Shown in pieces: positions 20,380-32,539 of a DNA stretch of 64,000 bases. The stretch is taken from contig NC_044554.1 of assembly GCF_007565055.1 (NCBI RefSeq), positions 56,763,676 through 56,827,675 on the forward strand, read 5' to 3'. How positions within the stretch are numbered: position 1 is the first letter of the stretch; each line of letters begins with the position of its first letter. A model generated the notes under the pieces. That model did not search any database, had not been told where the DNA came from, and was given only the letters and a program-made list of their open reading frames with translations. Both the position numbers and the translations under genes were made by a program. Source of the stretch: Rhinopithecus roxellana (Eukaryota; Chordata; Mammalia; Primates; Cercopithecidae).

Positions 20380-22562
20380 CAGGTCTATTCGATATTTCAC
20401 CAATCACACAGTCAGTTACTGTAGGCTTATATAGGAAGTCTTGAATCCAGTTAATATGAGTTTTCCATTTTGTTGCTGTTTCCTAATATTGTTTTGGCTA
20501 TTCGAAGACTTTTCATTTTCATAAACATTTTAGAATCATCTTGTTAATTTCTAAGTAAAATTCTCCTGAGATTTTTACTGAGCTTGCAAAAAATCTGTAA
20601 ATTTGGGGAAATTAAAATAAAAACAATATTGAGTTTCCTGACTCATTAACATCATTTTATATCTCCATTTATGTATGTCTTCTTTAATTTCTGTAAATAA
20701 CACTTTTTCGTTTATAATGTAGAGGTTATATACATATTTTTGATATTTTATCTCCCAGTTTTTCATATTTCTATGTTATTGTAAGTGGCACTGAATTGTG
20801 TAATACTATTTTCCAATTATTCATCAGTAGTATATAAAATACAGTTGGATTTTGACTTTGTTTTGCTACTTTGCTAAGCTAACTTATTGGTTCTAGTAGA
20901 TATTATACAATCTTTAGGATTTTGTACATAAATAATTATGTTTCCAATGAATAAAGACAGTTTCATTTCCTTTCCAATATGTATAATTCTTTTTTATCCT
21001 ACTTTATTATACTGGTAGAATATCTATAACAATGTTGAATAGAAGTGGTAAGAGCAAACATCCTTCCCCTTTTCCTGATCTTAGGAGTAAAACATTCAAT
21101 TCTTTATTAAGTGTAATATTAGCTGTAGGTTTTTTCATAGATGCCCTTTATCAGTTTTAGGAAATTCTCTCCTATTTGTTTTTTGTTTGTTTATTTGTTT
21201 TTCATTTTGAGACGGAGTCTGGCTCTGTCGCCCAGTCTGGAGCACAGTAGTGCGATCTCAGCTCACTGCGACCTTTGCCTCCTGGGTTCAAGCGATTCTC
21301 CTGCCTCAGTCTCCTGAGTAGTTGGGACTACAGGCATGTGCCACCATGCCTGGCTAATTTTTTTGTATTTTTAGTAGAGATGGGGTTTCACTATGTTGGC
21401 CAGGCTGGTCTTGAACTCCTGATCTTGTGATCTTCCCACCTTGACCTCCCAAACTGCTGGGATTACAGGCATGAGCCACCACACCCAGCCTCCTATTTCT
21501 GTTTTTTGGAGGGTTTTATTATGAGTGAATGTTGAATTTTGTCTCATGCTATTTCTGTACCTATACTTTTTTCTTTTTTAAGTATGATATTATGATGAAT
21601 TACAAGAGGTGATTCTTACATGTTCATACAAGCCTGCATTCTTTGTAATTATTTTCTTATCATTTCCATCTTTCTCTTTGTCTCAGTTTAATTTGTTCTG
21701 CTTTTTCAAGCTCCTGCACAGTGAATCTTATTTATTTTAGACTTTTATTTGTTTCTAATATAAGCATTTAGTACTATAAATTTCTCTCCAAGCACTTCAG
21801 CTTTATCCTATAAATGTTGATATATTTGGTTTTCATTTTCATCTGCACATCTTTTTATTTTCTTTCTGATACCTTGCTTGGTCCATGGGTTATTTCAAAG
21901 TGTGTGGTTATACTGCAGTTGCCTAGGAATTTTCTATTTATCTATCTGTTGATTTTTAGTCTTACTCCATTGTGTTCAGAAAACTTTGTCTGATTTCAAT
22001 TATTTTAAATGTACTGAGTCTCAATTTTTGCCACAGTTTATGATCTATCTTGATAAATTTTCCAAGTTTACTTTCAAATAATGTATGTTTGTCTGCTGTT
22101 CAGTGAAGTTTTCTGTAAATATCCATTAGATCAGGTTGGCTTTTGTTTACTGGTTCTATCAAATATTAAAATGATGAGGGTTGAAATCTGTAACTCTAAT
22201 TACAAATTTTTCTATTTCTTTTTTCAGTTCTACTTCTGGCTTATAAATTTTTGAAGCTAGTTTATTAGATGCATGCACCTTAAGTCTGTTTATATTCTCC
22301 TGATGAATTTACCCTTTTATCATCATGAAGTAATCCTGTAATTCTTTCATATCGCTTGGGTTGGAATCTACTTAGTCTGATATTAATATAGTTACTCCAG
22401 CTTCTGCTCATGATTGTTTTAATAGTATATATTTCCATTCTTTCACTTTTAACTTATTTCAGCCTTTAATATAGTGTTTCTTTTACACAAAATAAATTAT
22501 GTCTTTTTTATGCAATCTGAAAATCTCTGCCTTTTATTCTGAGTGTTTACTTCATTTACTTC
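20380..22562 (-). mobile_element. Old L1M ORF2 block, antisense, interrupted by an Alu
   Basis: Reads as the reverse complement of old L1 ORF2 in correct order: TAGGAAGTCTTGAATCCAGT, TGTTTTGGCTATTCGAAGAC, AATCATCTTGTTAATTTCTA, TTAGCTGTAGGTTTTTTCAT, then after the Alu GAATGTTGAATTTTGTCTCA, TCCATTGTGTTCAGAAAACT and AATATCCATTAGATCAGGTT. All frames are broken. About 1.9 kb of L1 is represented, from the C-terminal half into the N-terminal part of ORF2, without its own 3' UTR. Confidence 0.85.
21178..21490 (-). mobile_element. Alu SINE (AluS type), antisense, inside L1M
   Basis: GTTT-rich tail then GAGACGGAGTCTGGCTCTGT, full two-arm structure, ending CCACACCCAGCC. Target duplication TCCTATTT at 21170-21177 and 21491-21498. 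L1M text resumes directly after it, so the Alu is younger. Confidence 0.95.
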
Positions 22563-22828
22563 TTGTTTAACAACCTTATTAAATATGATTTAATACCATA
22601 AATTACCCAATTTTAAATGTATAGTTCAATGTGTTTTAGTAAATTCACTAGGTCCAATAATCCAGTTTTCAAATGTTTTCATCACATAAAATCCTTTGTG
22701 CCCATTTACAATTAATTCTTATTTCTATGCCCAGACCAAGACAACTACCAATATACTTCTGTCCTTATAGATTCTCCTTTTCTAAGCATTTCAAATAAAT
22801 TGAAACCTGTGTATTTTGTGTGGTGGTC

Positions 22829-22918
22829 TCCTTCCTTCCTTCATTCCTTCCTTCCTTCCTGCCTGCCTGCCTTCCTGCCTTCCTTTCCTTCTCCTCCTCC
22901 TCCTCCTTCTTCTTCTTC
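22829..22918 (+). repeat. Pyrimidine-rich microsatellite (CCTT/CCTG/CTC/CTT)
   Basis: CTTCC-type units, three CTGC units and CTC and TTC triplets in a run of about 90 nt that is nearly all pyrimidine. It lies within the L1M 3' UTR. Confidence 0.95.
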
Positions 22919-23344
22919 ACTTAGCTTAATGGTTTTGAAGTTCATCTATGATAAAGCATGTACCAATATTCATTCTTTCTCTTTTTTCCTAGTATCCTAC
23001 TCCATTGATATGCCACATTTGCTTAACCATGTACCAGTTAATGGATGTGTTGAGTCATTTAGATATAACTATTGTAATACAAACACTCAATTTCAAGTCT
23101 CTGTGTAGATACAGATTTTCATTTATCTTGGATAGACTTAGGAGTGGCATTGCTTTGTCCTCTTCTAAAGCGTATTAAACTTTTTTTTTTAAAACTGCTA
23201 AATTGTTTTCCAAAGTGGCTGTTTTTACATTCACACCAGCAATTTAGAGTCACATTTTTCTAAATTCTCATCAATATTTGGTATTGTTTGTCTTTGTAAT
23301 GAAAGTCATTCCGGTGGGTATGAAATGGTACATCATTGTGATTT

Positions 23345-23666
23345 ACTTATTTTTTTTCTAGAGACAGGGTCTTGCTGTGTCATCCAGACTGGAGTGCAGT
23401 GGCGTGATCATATCTCACGGCAGCCTTGAACTCCTGGGCTCAAGCGATCCTCCCACTTCAGCCTCCCAAGTAGCTGGGACTCCTTGGGAATATCTTCTTT
23501 GGAGCGTGACACCACACCTAGCTAATTTTTTTAAAAAATTTTTTGGTAGAGACAGGGTCTTGCCATCTTGCCCAGTTTGTTCTGGAATTCCTGGGCTCAA
23601 GCGATCCTCCAGCCTCAGCCTCCCAAAGTTTTAGGATTACAGGCATGAGCCACCTCACCAGCCTCC
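23345..23666 (-). mobile_element. AluJ, antisense, with an atypical internal segment
   Basis: GAGACAGGGTCTTGCTGTGT, GCAGCCTTGAACTCCTGGGC and a second arm ending GCCACCTCACCAGCC mark an AluJ. Duplication TTGTGATTT at 23336-23344 and 23667-23675. After GTAGCTGGGACT the expected acaggtgtgcacc text is replaced by an unrelated run of about 27 nt (23482-23508). Confidence 0.9.
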
Positions 23667-23943
23667 TTGTGATTTTAATCTGCATTTCCCTAATGACTAA
23701 TGATGTCAGGAATCGTCTCATATGATTATTAGTCATATCTTCCTTGGTAAAGTTTCTATTTAAATCTTTGTCCATTTTGTTAGTTGGGTTGTCTTCTTAC
23801 AATAGAATTGTATGAATTTCCATTTACTTTTAACATCATTATTAATGTAATTGAGTCTGAATCTACTTTCTTGGGATGTTTCTTTTGTTTGCCTCATTTG
23901 TTCTTCGTTACTTTTTTTCTATTCTGGCTTTCGTTGCACTGCG

Positions 23944-24481
<538 letters not shown>

Positions 24482-26530
24482 GCGTTTTCTTAAGTTCTAT
24501 CCTATCTCCACCAGTGGTATATTATCTATAACTGTTTTATTTTTATGTGATTGTTCCAGTGTTTAAATCCTATCTGATTACATTTTAACTTTAAATAATA
24601 TTAGACTGCTTCATATACAGTACAAGAATGCTACACCAGTCTACTTCCATTTTCCCCATCCAGCCTTCATGCTATTGTTGTCACACATTTTGCATCTATA
24701 AACACCGGATATATAGCTATTTTTATTTTTCTTTAAGCAGTCAACTACCTTTTAAATGAATTAAAAATGAAATAAAATCTCTTCTATGTGTGCCTACATA
24801 TTTATCATTTCTAGTGACCACTATCCCTTTATGTAAATTCATATTTCCATTTAGTACCATTTTGTTTTCTAGCTGAAAACAAAGGAAGAGCTTCCTTTAA
24901 CATTTCTTGATGTGCTGGCCTACTAGTGATAAATTCTGCCAGCTTTGTGTACCTGAAAAAGTCTTTTGCTTATTAATCAGAAAAAAAATTAGTGTTGCAA
25001 TGAAGAACAAGAAAATAAATGAACTATACAAGAAATAAAATATTGAATTGAGATAAAACTCTATGTTGATAATTTTTTTAAATTTTAGTACTTTAAGAAT
25101 ATCACTCTTTTGTCTTATAGTTACATCATTTTTAATGATAATTCTATTGTTATTATTGTTGTTAACTTTTAAAATATTCTCTATTTAATTATTAACAATT
25201 TGCTTACAATGTTTCTATATTTCCTCTACTTAAGGTTTACTGATTTCTTGGATTTGCGGGTTTATTGTTTTCAGCAAATTTGAAATATTTCTAAATGATT
25301 ATTATTTTTTTTTTTCTGCTTCTTCCCTCCACTTTCTTTTCTCCTTCTGGGATTAATTGTACTTATATTATACTGGATGCTTATTATTTTCCCACAGCTC
25401 ATTGAGACTATGTTCATTTTTTTTTAACTATTCTTTATTTGTGCTTCCCTTTGGGATGTATCATTTGCTATGCCATCAAGCTCACTGATATTTTTTGTAG
25501 AATCTAACCTGCTATTAATCCTATCTGATAGTGGTTTTTTTTTCACTTTGTATACTATACTTTTTAATTCTGAAAGTCCTATTTCGTCTTTTGTAAAATA
25601 TCCTAATTCTATTCTCAAGATGTTCAATTTTTCTCTATTACATAGCATATTTTAAATCACTGGGTTTTTTTTTATCCTTGTTGAATAACACCATCATCTC
25701 TGGCATTTGGGGTCTGTTTTTATTGAATTTTTTCCTGTTTATTTGTCATATTATCAATCATCTTTGCATGCCTGGTAATTTTTTATTGTTTACCAAACAT
25801 TGTGAAGATTATGTTTCTTGTATGCTGCTGGGTTTTTCTGTATTTTAAAAAATATGGTTTGACTTTATTCTGGCCATGCAATTAACTTACTTGTGAGTCA
25901 ATTTGATCCTTTTAAGTCATGCTTTTACATTTTACTAGGGCAAATCTAGAGCTGCCTATGGAATATTGCCCAACTACTAAAACCCTTCTGAAAATTCAGG
26001 TAGAAGTCCTATGTATTAGAAGATCTTTCCACTCTGATTCCTGGAGACATGAATTATTCCCAGACTTATAATGGCTCCAGGAATTATCCAGCTTATAGAT
26101 TTCCGGTGGTCATGTCCCTGGGCTTGGATGATTTCCTCATACACATGTGCAGCTCTGTATTCAGCCACAAGGGAACCCTTCTAGAGATATCCAGAGGGCC
26201 CACTCTCTCTCTCTGGCTCTTTTATCTCTGGTATTCTGCCCCAAAATTTTAGCCATCGTGGCTTCCTTGAACTTTGCACTCTAGTTCACTGACTTAGGAA
26301 GAATACAAAGTTGTTTGAATTCCCTCTCCATGTACTCTGGCCTAGAAATTGCTTCCAAGATAATAGTTATTGGACTTCCCTGGATTGTTTTTCTTCTCTC
26401 AAGTATCCCAGTCCTATGCTGACTGCAGTCCAATGTGTAATCTTTGGATTTTGGCGTATTTTGTCTGGTTTCCTTGTTTAAAGACATAGAGTAAATCTGG
26501 TCCCTGGCTAGAAACTGAAATCTTCTGTTT
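24482..26530 (-). mobile_element. HAL1/L1M ORF1-region element, antisense
   Basis: Text follows the old ORF1-bearing L1M/HAL1 sequence in reverse complement: GTCTACTTCCATTTTCCCCA, TTCCTTTAACATTTCTTGAT, TTCTTTTCTCCTTCTGGGAT, CAAGCTCACTGATATTTTTT, TTGCATGCCTGGTAATTTTT and TGGTCCCTGGCTAGAAACTG, the last resembling the 5' end. It probably also includes about 23835-23940, before the Alu. All frames are broken. HAL1 elements carry only an ORF1-like gene; here it is a fossil. Confidence 0.65.
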
Positions 26531-26589
26531 TATCTGTCTTTTATTTTTCTTTGCTGATAGATTTTTAAATTAATGCCAGACCTCATTGC

Positions 26590-28475
26590 ATTTTATTTTA
26601 ACATGTTTCATGTGCATCTTCTTTAAAAATGTCCACAGTTTCTTACATAATCACAATTTCATTTTTATGCTACAGAAATTAACAATAATTCTTTGGTTTA
26701 TCTACCACTTTGCTATAAGCAAATTACTCCAATTTTGTTCAAAATGTCTGTTTATAATTGGGTTGTTTGAATCCAGACCCAAACAAGATTTACACAATTT
26801 ACTTTGTCATCTTTTCTTTCTTCTTTTTCCACCAGTCATTGACTTGTTTGAAAAAACAATTTTCCATATCCTGGGTGCATCTATTTTCTTTCTTGTGACA
26901 GTATTTAACTTATTTATCTAAATGAAAGTTAGCTCTAGAGGTTTGATTAGATAAGGTATATTTATAAATGTTTCATATGTAATATTTTATTTTCTGAAGC
27001 ATATGTACTTTACATTGCATCACATCACAAGGCACATAATATCTGATTATCTTATTTTTATTATACTAACATTAATCGTTTTAGATTGTGACAGTATAAT
27101 TCTGCCATTATATATCTTCCCATCTACCATTTATTTCATGGATTCATCTATTGATAACCACTGCATGAATTAATTCTTCCATTATGAGTTACACAGTGAC
27201 AATGTTCTAGTTATATTATTTCTTTCACATTTATTAGCTGTAATTCTGCAGATAACTTTCCTTTATTAGCTAGGTAGATTTGGTGTCTCTGACATGTAGT
27301 TCATAGAGGAAAATCTCAATACATTTTTAAGTTTTTCTCTTTAATTGCCAATTTTCAGAGTAAGGATTTACTACCTTATTCACGTTCAATAACGTCTAAT
27401 GAAATCAGTATGCAAAAACAGTATTATCAAAGCAGATCTGAGACTGCTTATCTTTACAAAGTGCTGCTTAAAAGATTGGCTTTTGGCTGGCATCTGGGAA
27501 CTTAGAAGTCCAAAGGACCCCTAACAATGCCGGAACGGATAAGGGTGGTTCATTGTACCTGAATTTGTTTGGAGAAACAATGTGGTTTGTGCTGAATACC
27601 AGCCTTCCTCTGCCTGGAATTTTGGTGCCTGCTAGGCAGATCGTTCCTATGTGACCAGCCTCCAATTAAAACCTTGGGCACTGAGTCTCTAACAAGGTTC
27701 TCTGATAGACAACACTTCACGTTTTGTTACAACTCATTGTGGGGAGCACTAAATGCACTGTGTGTGACTCCGCTGAGAAAGAACTCCTGGAAACTTGAGC
27801 TTGGTTTCCCCTGGACTTTACTGCCTGTGTCTTTTCCTGATTATTTTGCTTTGTATTCTTTGACTGTAATCAATTTTAGTCATGATTACACTATATGCTG
27901 AATCTTGTAAGTCCTCCTAGCGAATCATTGAACATGGGAATGGTCTTGGGGAGTCCTCACACAGTGAACTCGTTTGGATTTGGGGCTGTTTTGGTCGTTT
28001 TTTCCTCTTAGTATTGTTATAATTAATAGGCTTTAATATAATAAACATGTTTCAATAAATTGTATGCATTATTCTTTTTTGAAGCAAAATTATCTCAACT
28101 TTGGCAAATAGTAGCTCTTTCATGTTGTTTCTCTTGATGCAACACGGTCATCTTTCACAGTTATCTTACTTTCTGGCACAATATGGCCCAGGCTAATCTC
28201 GAAAACATTCTATCCCAGATCTGAAATAAGCCATTCCTGCAAGTAAATAATACTTAAAACAATATTTAAGCCACAATCTGAGCACTAAGTATGCCCTTGT
28301 TAATTAATTGTTATTTATGTTTTCATCCCTTTAAGTGGACAGAGCTAGGAAATATACGATTTGTGAAATGAAAAAAAAAAAACCAACAAAACAGAGTCCA
28401 TCTGATCATCTCAATTAAAATTGTATACTATGAGATTTTTACTTATTTGATTTTCTATTTCTCTCTTCTATTACT
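26590..28475 (-). mobile_element. L1ME-type 3' UTR block, antisense, split by an LTR
   Basis: Left part (26640-27290): CTTTGGTTTATCTACCACTT, TTGCTATAAGCAAATTACTC, TTATAATTGGGTTGTTTGAA, TGCATCACATCACAAGGCAC and TTCTTCCATTATGAGTTACA, in the order of the old L1M 3' region. Right part (28130-28370): TTACTTTCTGGCACAATATG, GCCCAGGCTAATCTCG and AGTGGACAGAGCTAGGAAAT continue the same consensus. The LTR at about 27466-27975 lies between them. An independent copy of the left part is at 41930-42570. Confidence 0.65.
27466..27975 (+). mobile_element. ERVL-class solo LTR (LTR16/LTR33-like)
   Basis: Recognisable LTR landmarks: GGAGAAACAATGTGGTTTGT, GAATACCAGCCTTCCTCTGC, a polyadenylation-like CAATTAAAACCTTGGGCACT, AGAAAGAACTCCTGGAAACT and a terminal GTCCTCCTAGCGAATCATTG. 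No internal retroviral sequence adjoins it. Subfamily name uncertain. Confidence 0.6.
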
Positions 28476-28477
28476 TT

Positions 28478-28487
28478 GAAAATTGTG
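28478..28487. repeat. Target-site duplication of AluY (GAAAATTGTG)
   Basis: Repeated exactly at 28752-28761. Confidence 0.92.
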
Positions 28488-28751
28488 TTGGGACGCCGAG
28501 ACGGGCGGATCACGAGGTCAGGAGATCGAGACCATCCTGGCTAACACGGTGAAACCCCGTCTCTACTAAAAATACAAAAACTAGCCGGGCGAGGTGGCGG
28601 GCGCCTGTAGTCCCAGCTACTCGGGAGGCTGAGGCAGGAGAATGGCGTGAACCTGGGAGGCGGAGCTTGCAGTGAGCTGAGATCTGGCCACTGCACTCCA
28701 GTCTGGGCGACAGAGGGAGACTCTGCCTCAAAAAAAAAAAAAAGAAAGAAA
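28488..28751 (+). mobile_element. AluY, 5'-truncated, with cercopithecid-type variants
   Basis: CpG-rich and little diverged. It begins mid-left-arm at GGGACGCCGAGACGGGCGGA and carries ATCGAGACCATCCTGGCTAA. The linker and right arm read ACTAGCCGGGCGAGGTGGCG, then AGATCTGGCCACTGCACTCC. The human AluY consensus has AATTAGCCGGGCGTGGTGG and GATCGCGCCACTG; the forms here match what I recall of Old World monkey AluYR elements (GATCCGGCCACTG with one CpG decayed). The A tail is followed by AAAG units. Confidence 0.92.
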
Positions 28752-28761
28752 GAAAATTGTG

Positions 28762-29129
28762 ATTACTGATGTTAAAATAACTACATATTTATACCCTACA
28801 ATAGATATAAAAGAGTTTTGAAATAATACCAATGTTGTTACTAACAACCAAAGAACTGAATAATTTAGTTGCAAAATGTGTTTGCAACTATATTCATCCT
28901 TAGAATGCATCACACTAAATATATATATTCAAAATATTGTTTCTAAAGCAACCAGATATACTTTTTTCTCTCTGTGGTAATGTCATCAACTTGATATGCA
29001 GTTAAGTTCACTTATTTTAGTTTTGAATTTGTAGGAGTTACTCTACTGTATTTTTTATTTAATTTTTAAAATGTAAAGCATTCGTTAATTTCAAATGTCA
29101 ACATTATTTCACAAGGCATTTTCACAGAA
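28762..29129. other. Unassigned sequence
   Basis: No gene or family recognised. Confidence 0.45.
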
Positions 29130-29680
29130 ATCTTGCTTTTATACCTGCTTTCTTTGCTGAATGTTTTATTATATAAAATACATACATATACACAAGTGAC
29201 TGTATATTATGTATATCCTTCTGAATCTTACTTTTTCTACTTGCCAATATATCCTGGAAGTTACTCCATATCAGCTTATAATAGAGAGCTTCCTCATTCC
29301 TTTTTACAGTGACACAGCATTCCATTGTGTGAATGGATTATTTTGTATTCAACCAAAACCTATTAATGGGCATCTGGAATGTTTCTAAGCTTTTTGCTTA
29401 AAACACTATTTTTAATGTGTAAGTTATATGAACATAATATAAGTGATTTAGCTAACCTCATTCTTACAAACATTTATTTCCCATATTTTATCATTACAAT
29501 AAAAAAATACTCTAGAGGTACTAGAGGTAATCTTTTCGCAAAAATCTATAAATAAATCCTTAATTATTTTCTTAGAACAAATTTCTAGAAGTGGAATTTC
29601 TGGGTCAAAATCTTTGAACTTATTTAATGTTTTATTCCCATTGGTTTGAGGACTATTTAGACAGCCTCAGACATATAGTA
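29130..29680 (-). mobile_element. L1ME-type 3' region, antisense
   Basis: CTTACTTTTTCTACTTGCCA followed by ATATATCCTGGAAGTTACTC, CTTCCTCATTCCTTTTTACA, CATTCCATTGTGTGAATGGA and AATTTCTAGAAGTGGAATTT follow the old L1 3' text in reverse complement. Frames are destroyed. Confidence 0.75.
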
Positions 29681-30845
29681 ATCCTGATAATAATTCCCAA
29701 TTTGATCATTCAGTGACATAATTCTATCATCCTAAATGTAGAGTTTTTTTCAAATCTAAAACTTATAGATATCAAAAAGTTGAATTTAAAATAGTAATAG
29801 AAACTATTTTAACATATGAATGTATTCTCCACTACGGGAACACCTGGAACATGAAGGTAAGTTTGATCTGTCAAACCTACTGAACAAGGCTTTCATTGAA
29901 GGTGGCATACAATGAATTTTATCCACATAGATTGCTCTAATTTAAGTTGTTAGTGGAGTGTAATTTGAATATTTGCTTTGAGTTTTAAGGACAAGTTTTT
30001 TTTTCTATTGCTTTATTTTTAAATATGTCCTTTCTCACATAGTATGCAAATGTAGAAAATTTTGAAGCCATTGCCAAGTTCCTTAGAAATCTACAAATTT
30101 GACATTGCTGAAAAGATAATGTGCTCTACAGTGTTCTCATTGAGAAGCTGCCAACAAGGACAAGGTTACCGACTCTGAGTCAAAAGAGGAAACTCAAGAA
30201 GGAAAGGAGTTGGGATCGTCATCCCTCCTCTAGATAAGCATATAGACCTTGAATAATTTTTCTTGAAGAAATACTTCCTGAGAAACATGCAACATTGAGG
30301 AATTAATTCTAGAAGTTTCCACAGAAAGCCACTTCTACAAGAATCCCTAGGGAAAATATATTTGACCAGTTCTGATTCTGACCAAGGAAGCAAATAATGA
30401 ACCTAGTCCATAGCTAGGGGTGTACTTACCATGTAACAGATTATGTTTATGTGAGGACTGCTTGTATAAAGGTAAAATTCCTGCTAATTACCAAATACAG
30501 ATTCAACAGAACAGAAATCCTCAGCCAATAGAAACCATTAATGCCCAACATTCCAGAAAACTATCTCGATGGACAGAGAGAAAAATAATTCTGATAAGGT
30601 GAAGATTCTGGAGATAAAAGTTCTATGCCATAATCAGTAAAGTAAAATATCTTATAGTACCAGATGTAAATTCAGTGACTGACATTACACAATATCAGTT
30701 ACTGACACCAATCAGGCTATAGGGAGCGATGGGTAAGATGACACACTACTGAGTGCTCTCCCATCTGAAGACACTAGTGGCTACTCAGGGGCAGCTAACA
30801 GTTGCCACTAAGGAATTTGGGCCCAGTATCACCGCATTGTCTGAT
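29681..30845. other. Unassigned sequence
   Basis: No recognisable family or gene. Frames of 60-75 codons (30166-30602) match nothing. Confidence 0.45.
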
Positions 30846-30849
30846 TTTA

Positions 30850-30985
30850 TTAAGAAAAGTCAGAAAATTTTTGTATGAAAAATCAGACAGTTATGTGTAC
30901 AACAAACTTTTTAATTTAAAAAAATCTATATGGGCCAATCAAAACAGGTCTGCAGGCTCCTAATTTGTTATCTCTGTAATTGTCC
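30850..30985. mobile_element. Possible hAT MITE remnant
   Basis: TTTTTAATTTAAAAAAATCT followed by ATATGGGCCAATCAAAACAG and GTCTGCAGGCT resembles the interior of hAT-Charlie MITEs that continue '..gggccaaacaaaacacatctgcagg'. The expected terminal text is missing. Confidence 0.35.
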
Positions 30986-32535
30986 TCAGGTTACTGGACC
31001 TTAGGAATCTGGTTATTACTACTGGGCCTTACCACCCGCTTACCCAAGAGCAGTCACAGTTCAAGTACAATGAACTTTACCAGAGAAGTTCATCTATTTT
31101 TTTTAGGACAATATCTAGTTCTTACTGACTTTGAATTGCACAAGTTCTGTTACCTCCTAAGTTAACAATGTCAGTTCAAAATACCCTTCCAATATCGTTT
31201 ATTTTATAAAAACTGTAAAGCTAAAATAGGACTATAGCTTGCCAAATTTCAAACTGGTTCACAGTGATGGAATTCAAGCTTTTCTCATCTTGTTAATTAA
31301 AATGGCACACTGAGCATTTCATGCCTCAGCATTTTATGCAAAGATGCTGATGTAGCCCCTGGAAATAAAAGACTCATCCCCCAAATAATTAGTTGATTAA
31401 TCTTCTCACTGAGATGACCAGATATTTTGATGCTGTACATAAGACATTACTTGCCAGATCACAGGCTGGAGTTGATAAAACATCAACTGTATAGTATTAA
31501 ATTTATTCCATTCCTTTTTCAAAGGCAGTAATTTTAATCCTAGAGAACTTTTTCTTCCATATAAAACATCCATGCCCCTTCTTCCATCACTGTGCCTCTC
31601 ACCACTCCCATTCCACCAACATGATTTTATTAGAATGAGGGAATTCAAAGTTAGAAAACATTGTAGATTATCCTGGTCAAATCTCTCATTCAGTGAAGAA
31701 CTAATGCTATGGAACCCCCAACAAATGACCATTTAGTCTATGCTTAAATAGCTGGTGGATTTCATCTAGTCCCTAAGAATTCTGGCTAGTATGGAGAACT
31801 GGAAAAACTGTCTTGGAATTCTCTCACCCACCACCCCAACTCAAGTACACACATAATAAAATGAAACATACCTGCTATTAACTCTCACCTATCATGTTCT
31901 GCTCTCTTGTTAGTAATCCTCAGCACCAACAAACACCCAACAGACTGGCGTCCCAAGCACCAGTCGTGACTCACAAGTATCTGATTATTTAAAGCAGTGA
32001 AATATCACATTTGGCACCTCTCCTGAGAGGCAGCTGCTGTGCTTAGCTGGTGTGCGAGCAGTTGGTGGGTCCGGCCCACTGGCAGGCCAAGTCAAAAATA
32101 GTGCCCACGTCAACAGTCAAAACCACACATTTCACTGAAATTCCAGAATTTGTGGGGCTAATTTGGCCAAAAGGAGGAGACAGAAACCTGTATGAAAGTC
32201 AAGGCAAACATCCTTCCTAGATTGCTGGCCTATCTGTCCTCAAAGGACAGTACAAATTACTGACTTTGTGGAATTGGTCTGAATTGCTTGAGTTTGTGAT
32301 AAAACGCATTACCATTAGAAATCAGATGAGTGAACTATGGATAATTTCGAAATAAAAACAAAAAATTGTTTCAATTCTTTAAAGGAAAATATATTTTGTT
32401 GTGGAATATGGGTGCATTTTGAAATTTGAAATAAGTGGTACAGGATCACTAATAGTACAGGTAAGTGACTAGCGCTTCTAGAGCTCATAAAACAATGTTC
32501 TCAAAGCTGTCTTCATTTCTCCTATTTATGCTCAT
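30986..32535. other. Unassigned sequence, possible decayed ancient repeats
   Basis: 31620-31770 faintly resembles ancient mammalian SINE/LINE text (..atcctggtcaaatctctcatt..) but is too diverged to name. 32020-32130 is locally G+C-rich with a GTGGG-TCCGG-CCCAC palindrome. The 108-codon minus frame at 31406-31732 has no family resemblance. Confidence 0.45.
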
Positions 32536-32539
32536 GGCT

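Larger units (their letters stand above)
22565..23830 (-). mobile_element. Old L1M (L1MC/ME type) 3' UTR and ORF2 end, antisense, interrupted
   Basis: ATTACCCAATTTTAAATGTA with TAGTTCAATGTGTTTTAGTA (3' UTR), TTCATCTATGATAAAGCATG, CTAAATTGTTTTCCAAAGTG, GAAATGGTACATCATTGTGA and, after the AluJ, GATTTTAATCTGCATTTCCC follow old L1 in reverse complement. It is a different L1 from the preceding block, because 3' UTR text follows N-terminal ORF2 text. It is interrupted by a microsatellite (22829-22918) and an AluJ (23345-23666). Confidence 0.75.
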
